Positions 24,643 through 34,682 of a stretch of 64,000 nucleotides of DNA are shown piece after piece (position 1 is the first letter of the stretch; every line of letters begins with the position of its first letter). The position numbers were made by a program, and so were the translations under genes. The DNA is from Anaeramoeba flamelloides (lineage: Eukaryota; Metamonada; Anaeramoebidae), in contig JANTQA010000012.1 of NCBI GenBank assembly GCA_027625915.1, positions 15,214,501 to 15,278,500 of the forward strand. The letters run 5' to 3'. The notes below the pieces were generated by a model. It made no database searches and was not told where the DNA came from. It worked only from the letters and a program-made list of their open reading frames with translations.

Positions 24643-25095
24643 AGTTAAAGTGCACCGACAAAACTTTCAAATATCAATTATTATTTATAATTGACCTTTG
24701 AAGAACAAATAAAAAAATAAGTAGAACAATAAACAATAGAGAATAGTTGATATCTGTATGAAGTAAATCTAAATAATCAATATATTTTCAAAAAAATCAA
24801 AAAACTCAAATTCTTATATGTTATTGTGAAAAACAATAACAATTTTCATTTTGATCTCCTATCAAATATCAAATAAAATTTAAATAGAAATAAATATCAA
24901 ATCTATCGAAATTTTTTACTTTTATAATAACAATAAAATAATATTTTTTTACCAAATAACTGTCGATCTTGAAACTTAAAAAAAAAATGAGAGTAAATAT
25001 GAAAAAATGATTTTAATTTGAAATATTTCCAAAAATAATTTTTTTCTCCATAATCTCCATTCAAAACCTTTAAACACATGTAATACACTTACCAC
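24643..25095. mobile_element. Miniature element family C, copy 2, downstream of the hydrogenase gene
   Basis: About 450 bp starting CAGTTAAAGTGCACCG, with interior matching copy 3 (TCAAATATCAATTATT, then AATTGACCTTTGAAGAACAA) and ending near ACATGTAATACACTTACCAC. Degenerate at the right end. About 380 bp past the hydrogenase stop codon. Confidence 0.7.
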
Positions 25096-25150
25096 AACAA
25101 TACGTTATTAGCTAATAAATTATTTAGTTTTGAATTGATGGTTTTATTGT

Positions 25151-25165
25151 CCCCCCCCCCCCCCC
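25151..25165. repeat. Poly-C run of 15
   Basis: Fifteen consecutive C in otherwise extremely AT-rich DNA, between a family C element and the hydrogenase stop codon. Confidence 0.95.
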
Positions 25166-25478
25166 ATCCACACATATAACAAATTTCTTGATGTAACAAA
25201 AAATAATAATTTCAAACAAATAAAAAAGTAAAATACCCTTCCATTTTTTCTCAAAAAATTCGTTTCTCAATTGGTTTTAAAAATAATAAGGCAAAATAGA
25301 ATAATTATAATAAATGTTTCTAATATTTATCAAATTTTAAATTATTTAAAAAAAAAATTCAAAATAATCAAAAATTCCGAAATGAAAAAAAGAATTACTT
25401 GGAAAAAAAAAATATAATGAATTACAAAAACAAATAGTTTATTTATTTTAAAAAACGTACTTAATTGCTAATAATATA

Positions 25479-27095
25479 TTATTTTATATATTTTAATGTT
25501 TCTAGGAATGACTCCAAAACAGTCCAATAACCACGTGAATCTAATGAATCTGTTAGAGCTATTGGAAAATGTCTATTGGCACCTAACTTTTCGATACGGT
25601 TATCTAATAAGATAGCTGCTTTATTGAAATTCGAATATGAGGAATTACCAACCCCAATTACGGAGTATTTCAAATTGGTCAAATTCAATTTGCATTTTTT
25701 AAATTGTTTCCAAAACGGAACTGCATTTGTAGGAAATGAACCTTCCCAATAAGTGGATATTACAAATATGATTGATTCCTCACCCAGTAAAGATTCTATT
25801 TCCAAATTCTGCAAAGATTTAATTCTAGGCTTTAATTTCAAGGTTTTACACTTTTCAAAAACAACGTTGGCAATTTCTCTTGCTATCCCGGTTTGGCTAC
25901 CCCACAATATCAAGATAGAATGCTTCCCATGACTATTATTTTCCTCATTTTGTTTATTTTTTTTACGAGTGTACTCCTGTTTCAGAGTGTTAGTATTGTT
26001 TGTATGGATTGGGAATTTTCTGAATTTCTTTGATTCCTTTAATTCACAATAAACATTATAATATCTTTTTTTAATTTTTTTAAAATTGGGGATTTTGGAT
26101 TTGCTTATCAATGATTGGAAAATTTTCATTCTTTGACTGATTGGATTCTCAAGAGTTTTTAAATGACCACCGCCACCTAAGCATCCAAACGGACAAGCTC
26201 TCACTTCAATATAATCAAAAATAAAACTACCCATATTAATTAAACGCTGAAGTTGTTGACACGCTTTACCTCCATCTATTGTTAATAAATGGATATCTTT
26301 TTGGTACAATCTAGTTTTGGCTTGGAAAATATGAGAATTATTTTTGTATTTTTCAAAATTAATATGATTATTTTTTCGAACATTATGGCGTCTTTCATTT
26401 TTTTTTGATATTTTTGAAGAGTGTTTTAGATCTGGTAAATTATCATCATTTTTATCATTTTCTTGTACACCTATACTATCATTTCCACTTCCATTTTTGT
26501 TATGACTCTGATTATTATTACCACCATTGTTGTCTTTTTCTTCACGCCTTTTGTTTTCTTTTCCATTTTCATTTTCCTTTTCTTTTCCACCCCCCTTTTC
26601 GCCACCCACTTCAATCCCCACTAGCTCCACCTTTCCCCTTCCCCTTCCCATTCCTGTTCCTAAATACGATTCTATCCCATCTTTTTCTACCCCCTCCTTT
26701 CCTAAACCATCATCATTCCCCTTTTCTTTATCATCTTGACCTATATATGTTCCCAGATTGTTGTTATTTTCAAGATCTTTTTGATCACCATCCTCATCAA
26801 TTTTTAATTTTTTAACAACATTATTATTATTATTATTATTCACCCCTTGTTTACTACTATTTGTTTTTTCAGTAATATTACTATTAAAAATGTTTTGATA
26901 ATTTAACATTTCAATATTATCATTATTACTTAGATTAAGATTTATTAATTTTTTATTACAATCTTTTAAAAATTTATGACTTAAATTTTTTCCAATAATT
27001 TTATTTAAAGTTTTGCTTTTAATCATTTTTCTTTTTCTATTAATTTTTATATTACTCTTATCATGGTCTCTTATTATTTTTTTTCTTAAAGACAT
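25479..27095 (-). CDS. Hydrogenase fusion, C-terminal part: H-domain end plus flavodoxin
   Basis: 538 codons from the first ATG, but the frame is open further upstream through a Lys-rich stretch into the A12 run at 27121-27132. I therefore read it as the rest of the 27115-29460 gene; the joint protein would be about 1.33k residues. After a 240-residue Asn/Lys/Gly/Glu-rich insert, the H-domain resumes with HLLTIDGGKACQQL and motif 3, YIEVRACPFGCLGGGGH (Cys301 and Cys305 of this part, the last two H-cluster ligands). The Met usually before ACP is Arg. A C-terminal flavodoxin fold follows (393-538) with FMN-loop signatures GSQTGIA, STYWEG and GVGNSSYSNFN. It resembles the FMN domain of cytochrome-P450/sulfite reductases. 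The FAD/NADPH module found in some protist hydrogenase-CysJ fusions is absent. The flavodoxin could exchange electrons with the FeS chain. Confidence 0.85.
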   Translation of the reverse strand: MSLRKKIIRDHDKSNIKINRKRKMIKSKTLNKIIGKNLSHKFLKDCNKKLINLNLSNNDNIEMLNYQNIFNSNITEKTNSSKQGVNNNNNNNVVKKLKIDEDGDQKDLENNNNLGTYIGQDDKEKGNDDGLGKEGVEKDGIESYLGTGMGRGRGKVELVGIEVGGEKGGGKEKENENGKENKRREEKDNNGGNNNQSHNKNGSGNDSIGVQENDKNDDNLPDLKHSSKISKKNERRHNVRKNNHINFEKYKNNSHIFQAKTRLYQKDIHLLTIDGGKACQQLQRLINMGSFIFDYIEVRACPFGCLGGGGHLKTLENPISQRMKIFQSLISKSKIPNFKKIKKRYYNVYCELKESKKFRKFPIHTNNTNTLKQEYTRKKNKQNEENNSHGKHSILILWGSQTGIAREIANVVFEKCKTLKLKPRIKSLQNLEIESLLGEESIIFVISTYWEGSFPTNAVPFWKQFKKCKLNLTNLKYSVIGVGNSSYSNFNKAAILLDNRIEKLGANRHFPIALTDSLDSRGYWTVLESFLETLKYIK

Positions 27096-27114
27096 TTTTT
27101 TTTTTTTTTTTTTT

Positions 27115-27505
27115 TTATCCTTTTTTTTTTTTATTATGTTCTTTGATTTGTTCAGGATCTGAATTTGGCTCTTTGAAGTTTTCTTTACTACTAACCCGTT
27201 TATTGCTTTTTATTTTTCTTCTTCTTTTAATGATTTGTTTATAACATTCAATTATTGATCGTATCGATCCTGTTGTTTGCATTGATTTTATTGAGTTGTT
27301 ATAAAATTTCTGATTATTAAATAATGTTAAATATTTTAAATTTTTATATATTTTAAACTTATAATTAGTCTTTTTGATTTCATTAATATTTATATTTTTT
27401 TCATTCATTAATTTTTTAATTTCCCTTAAAGTTAAAATTGCATTCACTTTTTTTAAAATATCATCATCATTTCCATTATTATGATTATTTCTCCCGTTGT
27501 TTTTG

Positions 27506-27544
<39 letters not shown>

Positions 27545-29460
27545 TCATTCTTCTTCTTATTACCCTCATTCTTATTATGTTTATTATTTTTGAAAAGATT
27601 CGATCTATTATTTAATTCACCCTTAGCTGGTATACATGCAGTTAAAATGACTGTAAAAATATTTTTAGGTTCAATTTCCATTCTTTTGGCATAAATAGTT
27701 TTTGATAATAAACCAAAGATATTAAAAGGAGAGTCAACAGTAGAAAAATATTTAAAGAGCTTTGGATATTTTTTTTCACATAATTTTTTCCACGAGGGGC
27801 AATATGAACTAATTAAAGGTATGTTCTTTTCATTTTTTTCAATTAATTTATAAAACACTAAAGTTTCGTCGATATGTGATAAATTAAGTGCCAATTCTAA
27901 ATTAAAAATATTATCAAACCCTAATATATTTAAGAGATTTAAAAATATTTTTTCTAAATGATTATAGTCATTTAAATTATAGTTTTCAAAATGATCTATT
28001 TCCAATAATTCTGGTAAACTTAGAATAATTTCAGGTGAAATTGCCAGAACAATATGACAATTTTCGTCTTTCAATTTTTCTTTAACTAAATTAAAATCAT
28101 CGTTGATTTCTGTTAAGGCACCTGTGGGACAAAACAAAGTACACTGCCCACAATCAATACAATTGGTATTGATCAATGATTGCTTGCTATTCGTTTGTAG
28201 AGTACAACCTTCTAAATCAGGAACATCCATTTTCATATTAAATACCTTTAACCCCATTAATTCTTTACAAGCCTGGACACACCGACCACAATCAACACAT
28301 TTCGAATAATCTAATTGAATAGAGTTGGATTTATCAGTGAAAAAATAATGATCTTTAATTTCATTAAAATATTTACTCAATAAATTATTTTCGTGATTAT
28401 TATGATTATTATTATTATTATGGGAGTGTTTATTAAAAAGGTTATTAATTTTTTGTTTATTATCCAATGCAACGATTGCCCTTTGTATGTGCATTTTAAC
28501 CTTATTAGTATTGGTCCAAACTTTTAAGTTTTCACGGCATTGATAACTACAGGCGCTGACAATTTCATGCTCACCAAAATTATTCAAAATCTCAACAGAG
28601 CAAAAGCCACATATTCCAATTGGCGACAATCTAGAGTGATAACAGAAAGAAAAGATCTGGATCCCATTTGATTTACAGGCCTTGAAAATGGTTTCGTCTG
28701 TAGTTGTCCAATATGGCCTATCGTTTATAAAAATTTCAACATCCGAATGTAACCCCTGTAAAAGTAATGTGGATTGCATTTGATCCACTTCCTCCTTTTC
28801 CATCAAAATGCTGCTCACTCTTTGGTTTTTGCTAGCAGGCCACCTGTTGATTGTCCCATCTTTGGAACAGGAAAATAATCGATCTTTGGAATCAAATTTA
28901 AATCCAAATATAGGCTTTGAATGGCCTTTGAAAATGGATTTACAGATTCTTTTTTTAACATTCCAGACCCGAATACTCGTGTCATTTGAAAAGGAATACA
29001 AGATCTGATTATTGGTTAGATATATTCCTCTTACTTGTCCGATATGCCCTTTCAAAAAGAATGGCGATTTTTTTTTATTTTTTAAATTCCACAAGCCAAT
29101 GTTACCATCCCACGACGAACTAATTAGATTTGATCCGTTGACTAAAACCTGTGATACCGCAAATTTATGGCCTTGGAATGTATGAATACATTTATTAAAC
29201 CGAGTGTCCCACACTTTGATCGTAGAATCTTGTGAACCCGAATATAACAATTTGCTCTCTTTATCATAATGGAAAGTTAATACCCATCCGTTATGAGAAT
29301 CATAATTATTAACCACCTTGCCAGTCTCAATATCCCACGATTTTAATGTGCGATCAATTGAACTTGAATATAATGTTGTCTCATTTGGTATTGAGATTTG
29401 TGAAATAATATCCGTATGTTCAGAAAAATCTTGAATTATATTTCCATCTATTTTTGTCAT
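27115..29460 (-). CDS. WD40-ferredoxin-[FeFe] hydrogenase fusion, N-terminal part
   Basis: 781 codons, continuing into the frame at 27119-25479 across a one-base break in an A12 run (27121-27132). In order: five WD40 blades (1-210; SWDIE, VWDTR, LWNLK, VWNVK, RWPAS); a NuoG-like [2Fe-2S] domain (240-310; Cys273, 284, 287, 304); an Asn/His-rich linker where catalytic relatives carry the His-Cys [4Fe-4S] motif; two [4Fe-4S] motifs (CVDCGRCVQAC 388-398, CIDCGQCTLFC 434-444); and most of the H-domain. H-domain motif 1 reads ISSYCPSW, so the cluster Cys554 is kept but the preceding proton-relay Cys is Tyr. Motif 2 reads TACIPAKGE: Cys609 and Glu are kept, Met and the conserved Lys are changed. A long Asn-rich insert follows motif 2. 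The family reversibly reduces protons to H2. Given these changes, catalysis is doubtful and a sensory or electron-transfer role is plausible. No mitochondrial/hydrogenosomal presequence is evident; the protein begins directly with WD40, which suggests a cytosolic location. Confidence 0.88.
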
Positions 29461-30068
29461 TTATGTAGAATTAGGTTCATTTTTTTATAGTTTGAGTGGA
29501 TAGTTTTCAACATTTTATTTTCTCATTCAAAGAAAATTCTTTTTTAATTTCTATTTTTTTTCAAAACATTTGAAAGATCATTAAAAAAATTCAACCTAAG
29601 ATTCAAACCCTTTTTTTTTAATAAATTAAAATCAATTATGATTTACTTTCTTATTACATTTAATGTTTTTTTTTTCTTTTCTCTTCCTTTAATGATTTTT
29701 TTTTTTTTTTTCATTTATTCATGGTTTAATTTTAGATTCAAATTTCATATTGAAAAAAGAAATTTTCAAAAATATTTTTGATTTTTTTATTTTATTGTAT
29801 ATAACTAGAATTCAAACTTGTGGTCATATTTAAAGGTATTAAAAAAAGCACAAGACTATAACGTTATTCAATCTGATGATAATTTTTAATTTTTCAATAT
29901 AAATTATATTATTTTTTTTTTTTTTCCTTTTCACTCAATAACAAAAAATCACACACATCAAAATTATTACCAAAACCATCTTTTTTTCCTAAAAATTGAT
30001 TTTTAAGATTTTGTCTGAGGTGAATATTTTTTTTTCGAATAAATGGATTTTAGTTATAAACTCTGTTT

Positions 30069-30752
30069 CAGTCAAAGGGGCACAACGTTTTTTTCAAATA
30101 TCAATTATTTTATATAATTGACCTTTGAAGAACAAATAAGAAATAAAGAGAATAATACACCTCAAAGAAATGTTGATACATGTCTGAAAGAAAACTAATC
30201 AATCAATAGCTTTTCTTAAAAATTGAAAAACTCAAATTCTTAGGGCCCTATTGAGAAAAACAAGGATGTTAGTTTTGAACTTCTACTGGTATTTGAATAA
30301 TAAATATGAAACAATTTTTCACTTCATTTTCCATACTTTTCTTTTAGAAATCAAACCCCCAAACAAAGTTTGTTGGTATTTGTGGTCTCTATTTGAAAAA
30401 GGAAATGAAAATGAAGTGAAAATTTTTCACATTTATTAAATAAATATCAAGATCAAAGATCTAATTGAATTGCAATAGAAATCAATATGATTTCTCAACA
30501 ATCTTTACATGGTTTCAATGACCTTAGAATAACACACTTTTACCAAGTGACTATTGATCTTGCAATATAAAATTTTTTGCAACTGAATGACATTTTTAAA
30601 AAAAAAATCGAAAAAAAAAAAACAAAAATGTGTAGAAATGTGAAAAAATGATTTCAATTTTGAAAATTTCCAAAATAAAATTTTTCTTCTAATATCTATT
30701 CAAATCCTTTAAACACGTGTATTTCACCATTATAACTGGGCCCCTTTGACTG
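30069..30752. mobile_element. Miniature element family C, copy 3, upstream of the hydrogenase gene
   Basis: 684 bp between CAGTCAAAGGGGC and GCCCCTTTGACTG, with a nested family F palindrome. Same orientation as the copy at 24643-25095. About 610 bp upstream of the hydrogenase start codon. Confidence 0.8.
30289..30448. mobile_element. Short foldback element, family F, copy 3, nested in family C
   Basis: About 160-bp palindrome (AATTTTTCACTTCATTTTCC ... GGAAATGAAAATGAAGTGAA) inside the family C element 30069-30752. The related family C copy at 24643-25095 lacks it, so it inserted later. Confidence 0.6.
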
Positions 30753-30944
30753 AAAAATAGTAGAGTTAGTTTTTTTTTTTTAATAAATTTATAAATATAA
30801 TTAGTTTCAAGGTCTCAAAGTTGTAATTGTTTGATATTTGATAGTAAAATTTCAAAAAAATTGGTTAATATCTTTTTTTTTTTTTTTTTGTTTTGACTCC
30901 AAAATAATTAAAATAATTTTTTATTATTTGGATTTTTAAGATAC

Positions 30945-33130
30945 TACACCACACGATCATGAAAAAATTTTTTCATAAAAAAATTAAATATTTGCTAATT
31001 TTACCCTTTTTAATAACTTCACTTAGAATAAACACTAATGGCTAATAAAGGATCTTTGATAAAAAATTATTTTTTAAAGATATTTTAAAATTTAAATTGG
31101 TACAATCCAATTTTTCAGGTTCTATTAATATTTTTTTTTAATTTAATAGTAAAAAATTTGAAAAATTTTTTTTTCACAGATAAGAGGCAATTTTATTATA
31201 TTTTAATAGTTTTTTAAATCTGATGAATATCTTTCAAATAGGGAATTAATTATTTGGACTATTAAAGAATTATTTGTTCTTTTAAATTCGAAAAAATATT
31301 TTTTCTTTGATTTTCCGTTAGGTTTTTTTTAATTTTTGAAATAAACTGAAAATTTTTTGAAATTTCAGTTTATTCCAAAAAGTAAAAAAAAACCTAGGAC
31401 ACTTTTCGTTAGGTTTTCCAGAATTTAAAAGAATAAAGTAAAATCTATTTGATTTCACTTTATTCTTTTTAATTCTGGAAAACCACCGTTAACTTTTTTT
31501 TAATTTAAGAAATAAAAAGAAAATCTTTGCAATTTTCTTTTTATTTCTTAAATTAAAAAAAAGCTAGGCACTTGACGGAACTTGACGGACACTCTCAATA
31601 TTTATCATCAGTTATTTTTTTTCTATGTTTGGGTTTTTTAAAATGAGTAGAATGTTTTCAAAACTATTGTTATTATCTATTCAAAAAATATCCCTAAAGT
31701 TGATTTTAAAGAAAATTCATTGTCACATCCATTTAAAATTTTTTACCCCAAAATAGACACTTTTTTCTAGACTAGAGACTTTTCAATTTCGTAGTACTAT
31801 TAACCACAATAAATACAACAGCCTCAAGATTTTTTAGAACTGGAATGTTGATTATATAGTGAATAAACTTTATTAACAGGAAGAAATGATAATTGATATT
31901 GTAGTTTTGTCTAACTTTTTTTTTTCAATTTTATTTTTTCATACTAGAGAAGAGTAAACATGATTTATCTATTTTTATAAAGAAAATGAAATTTTGTTGG
32001 GATCTCTAGAATTTTTTTTTGTAATTTATGTTTTGGCTTCTGAAATGAATGAGTTAACCTCATTTAAACAATTTATTAATTATAAGTCTATTTTGTGAAA
32101 AACAAAATTTAACATATTTCCAATATAAAACGAAAAAAAAGTAATTTATTATTTAAATTAACAATTAAGTTAATTCTTAAAAGACTAAAAAATATTTTTA
32201 GTTTTATGCTGGAAAGTATTTATTTTGAAAGCGAAATTTTTTATTTTGTGAAAATTTTTAATTATTAATATCTCAATTCCATTCTCAGCAAATAAAATTA
32301 ATTGGGGTATTGGTTATTAAATAAATTACAATTTAATCAAAGTTTTGCAAAAGTTTATTAATGAAATTTAGATCGATAAAATAAAAACTTTTCTTTGTTT
32401 TGAAAAAATTTATTTTCTCATTTTCAAAAAATGAAAAAAATGGCAAAAAAATTTTCTAATTTCAAAAATATTTTTATACCAAATTGTTTTGACTTATTCA
32501 CAAGAATCTTTATAACAATTTAAATCATTTTTGTAATAAAAAAAAACGATTTTGATTTTTAAGTAATAAATTACCTCATTCCAAAATATCTTGGAGAACA
32601 TTTTATTTGAAAAAATCAAATTTCATATTAAAATAAAGATACAATTTCTTCTTAAAATTTTGAAATTGGTTTAAAATTTTAATGATTATAAATGTTCTTT
32701 TTAAAATAATACTAATATTTTTCAATTTATCCATTAAATAATTCCCTAATAGTCAAAAATAATTTGTTATCTATTTGAAAGATTTCTATTAAATTTAAAA
32801 TGACTTTTAAAATATATGATATAACCGCTTAACTGTGAATAAAAAAAACGATTCAAATTATTAACTATTAAATTTGAAAATAATCTTAATAGAACCTGGA
32901 AAATTGCATTTTCCAACTTTAATTGTAAAGTATCTTTAAAAATAATTATTGATCGAAGATCTTTTATTAATCTAGTAGTGTTTATTATAAGTGAGGTTAT
33001 CAAAAAGTAAAAAATTAGCAAATGTTTAATTTTATTTTTTCAAAAAATTTTTTCATGATCATGTAAAGAAGTTTCAAGTATTTAAAATTGAAAATTTTGA
33101 TTTGAAAAAAAATTGTTTCATGATCGTGTA
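30945..33130. mobile_element. 2.2-kb element with inverted repeats over 300 bp
   Basis: Left arm from CACACGATCATGAAAAAATT (about 30950), right arm ending AATTGTTTCATGATCGTGTA (33112-33131). The arms remain recognisable for over 300 bp: TTTGCTAATTTT, AATAAACACTA, CAGGTTCTATTAA, AATATCTTTCAAATAGGGAA. The right end carries two tandem versions of the terminal motif. The middle contains the three-hairpin block 31315-31590. An 84-codon ORF on the minus strand (33021-32767) lies in one arm only and I do not call it. A related solo arm lies near 57960-58190. Confidence 0.65.
31315..31590. repeat. Three tandem hairpins with different stems
   Basis: Stem pairs: about 31321-31356 with 31358-31396; 31411-31445 with 31451-31483; 31490-31524 with 31529-31565. 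Each hairpin has a ~35-bp stem, a short loop and a boundary of the GTTAGG/CCTAGG type, yet the stems differ in sequence from one to the next while staying self-complementary. The block ends with a short direct repeat, CTTGACGGAACTTGACGGA. Confidence 0.75.
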
Positions 33131-33748
33131 TGGGGAATAAATTGGTTAAAATTTTCACTCCCTTTTCATTTTCCTTTTTTTTTTTTTAAATTTAGTTTTC
33201 AAAGAAACAGATGGTAATATGTGTTCTCTAGTAATTTGCTTGGTTATTTTTATGCTATTCATTTGTATATTTTGTGTTGAGTAATAACCCTAAATAAAAT
33301 AACTTTTAAATTATTGAAAAAAAACCACATTATAAATTGAAATAAAAGTATTTTTTGAAACCAACACCTCAACCTCATCAAAAGACTTTTTTGATTTTCA
33401 ATTTTGAGGACGAACTCTCAAAAAAACTTTTAGTAGTCAATCTGAAAGTTTACTCTTTGGTGTTGTTATTTTCACGCATTTTCAAAAAGACTGTAACCAA
33501 AACTCTTTTAAGACCATCATGGTAATGATTTTTTAAAGTTGTAAAACCTTTTTCAAAATTCTTGTGTAAGATTTTTCATTTTTGCATTTTCGTAATTTTT
33601 CAGTTACCAATGACTAAAATTCTTGTTGAAAGATATTTGTCGATCAAAAAAAAAAGAGGAAAAAACTTTTTTCAAATATTTCTCTTTTTTATGCAAAAAG
33701 GAAAACAATACAAAATAAACTTGATTTTCGAAATTAAACAAAATAAAA

Positions 33749-34222
33749 TCAAAAGGTACTTTTAATATCCCACAACTTCACTGTGTGATCGGAAGAACCT
33801 GAAAAGAGTCGGTCGTAGCTGTCGATTGTTAGACTAGAAATTTTGTTTGTGTGTCCTTTGAATACAGAGGTTTTTTTATCATTCTGCAGATTATAAACAA
33901 TAATATCGCCTTTTTGGTTTGCGGAATATAAGTGGCTGTTATGGATCTGGAGCCCAGAAACTTGAGAATCATGATCATGGTATGTTTTTACGCATTGTGT
34001 GCTGTCAGTGTGATAGAATCTAATCTTTGTGTCGGCACTTCCTGCCAGCAAATAGTCCCCATAAAATTGAAAACAGTTTATTGAAGAATTGCCTGGTTTC
34101 CCGTATCTTAAAATTGGGGTGAGTTCAATCTGGTTTTTTGTGGTGCCTTTTCTATCTGATTTTGACATAGACATTTCTTTTGAAAAAAGTAATCCAGGAA
34201 AAAATGAAAATAGATTTTCCAA
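33749..34222 (-). CDS. Short WD40-repeat protein, probably partial
   Basis: 157 codons with three recognisable WD40 blades: the first around YLLAGSADTKIRFYH, the second around SANQKGDIIVYNL, the third ending SGSSDHTVKLWDI. A WD40 propeller normally needs seven blades, so this is either a fragment, the first exon of a longer gene (the last codons contain a possible donor, AAAAGTACCT), or a partner that completes another propeller. The segment DSYDRLFSGSSDHTVKLW closely echoes DSKDRLFSCSKDGTINRW in blade 5 of the hydrogenase fusion 4.3 kb away on the same strand, so a duplication is possible. A start at MSMSKSDRK (residue 17) is as likely as the first ATG. Confidence 0.6.
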   Translation of the reverse strand: MENLFSFFPGLLFSKEMSMSKSDRKGTTKNQIELTPILRYGKPGNSSINCFQFYGDYLLAGSADTKIRFYHTDSTQCVKTYHDHDSQVSGLQIHNSHLYSANQKGDIIVYNLQNDKKTSVFKGHTNKISSLTIDSYDRLFSGSSDHTVKLWDIKSTF

Positions 34223-34682
34223 TCAAATTTTTTTTTTTAAAAAACTTTATAGAGTTTTTTATAACAATACCTTTGGGGAATTCAATTATTTTAATTAGTT
34301 TATCATTTCAAAATTTCGAATTATGCTAATTTTTTTTATGTGGATGGAAATCTTTTTCTTTACTTGAAAGTCTTTTCTTTATTACTTATATACTTGAATT
34401 AAATAATTGGGTATTTCAAAAACACTCCAAAACAACCATTTTCTCTTTTTAGTTAAAAATTTTTGTCTCATACTTTACGAAAATCGAAAAAATGTGATTT
34501 TTTGTTGATTTATTTTTAATTTTTTTACGAAATATTTTTTCTTCACAGAGAAAATCAAAATAAAAAGTAATAATACAAAAAAAAACACAAACAGATTTGG
34601 TGTTAAATCAGAACTGAAATTCAAAGGAAAAATATAAAAATCAAGTTATATCAATTGTAGGTTCAAGAAAAATTAAAAATTA

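Noticed and set aside
25479-29460. Possibility that the hydrogenase fusion is Nar1/NARF (cytosolic Fe-S assembly)
   Set aside because: Nar1 lacks the NuoG-like [2Fe-2S] domain and flavodoxin; the motif order and the Cys-containing motif 1 followed by DSPFNIFG fit the hydrogenase lineage better.
32767-33021. 84-codon ORF in one arm of the long-TIR element
   Set aside because: The opposite arm has the homologous DNA without an open frame, so coding is not conserved.
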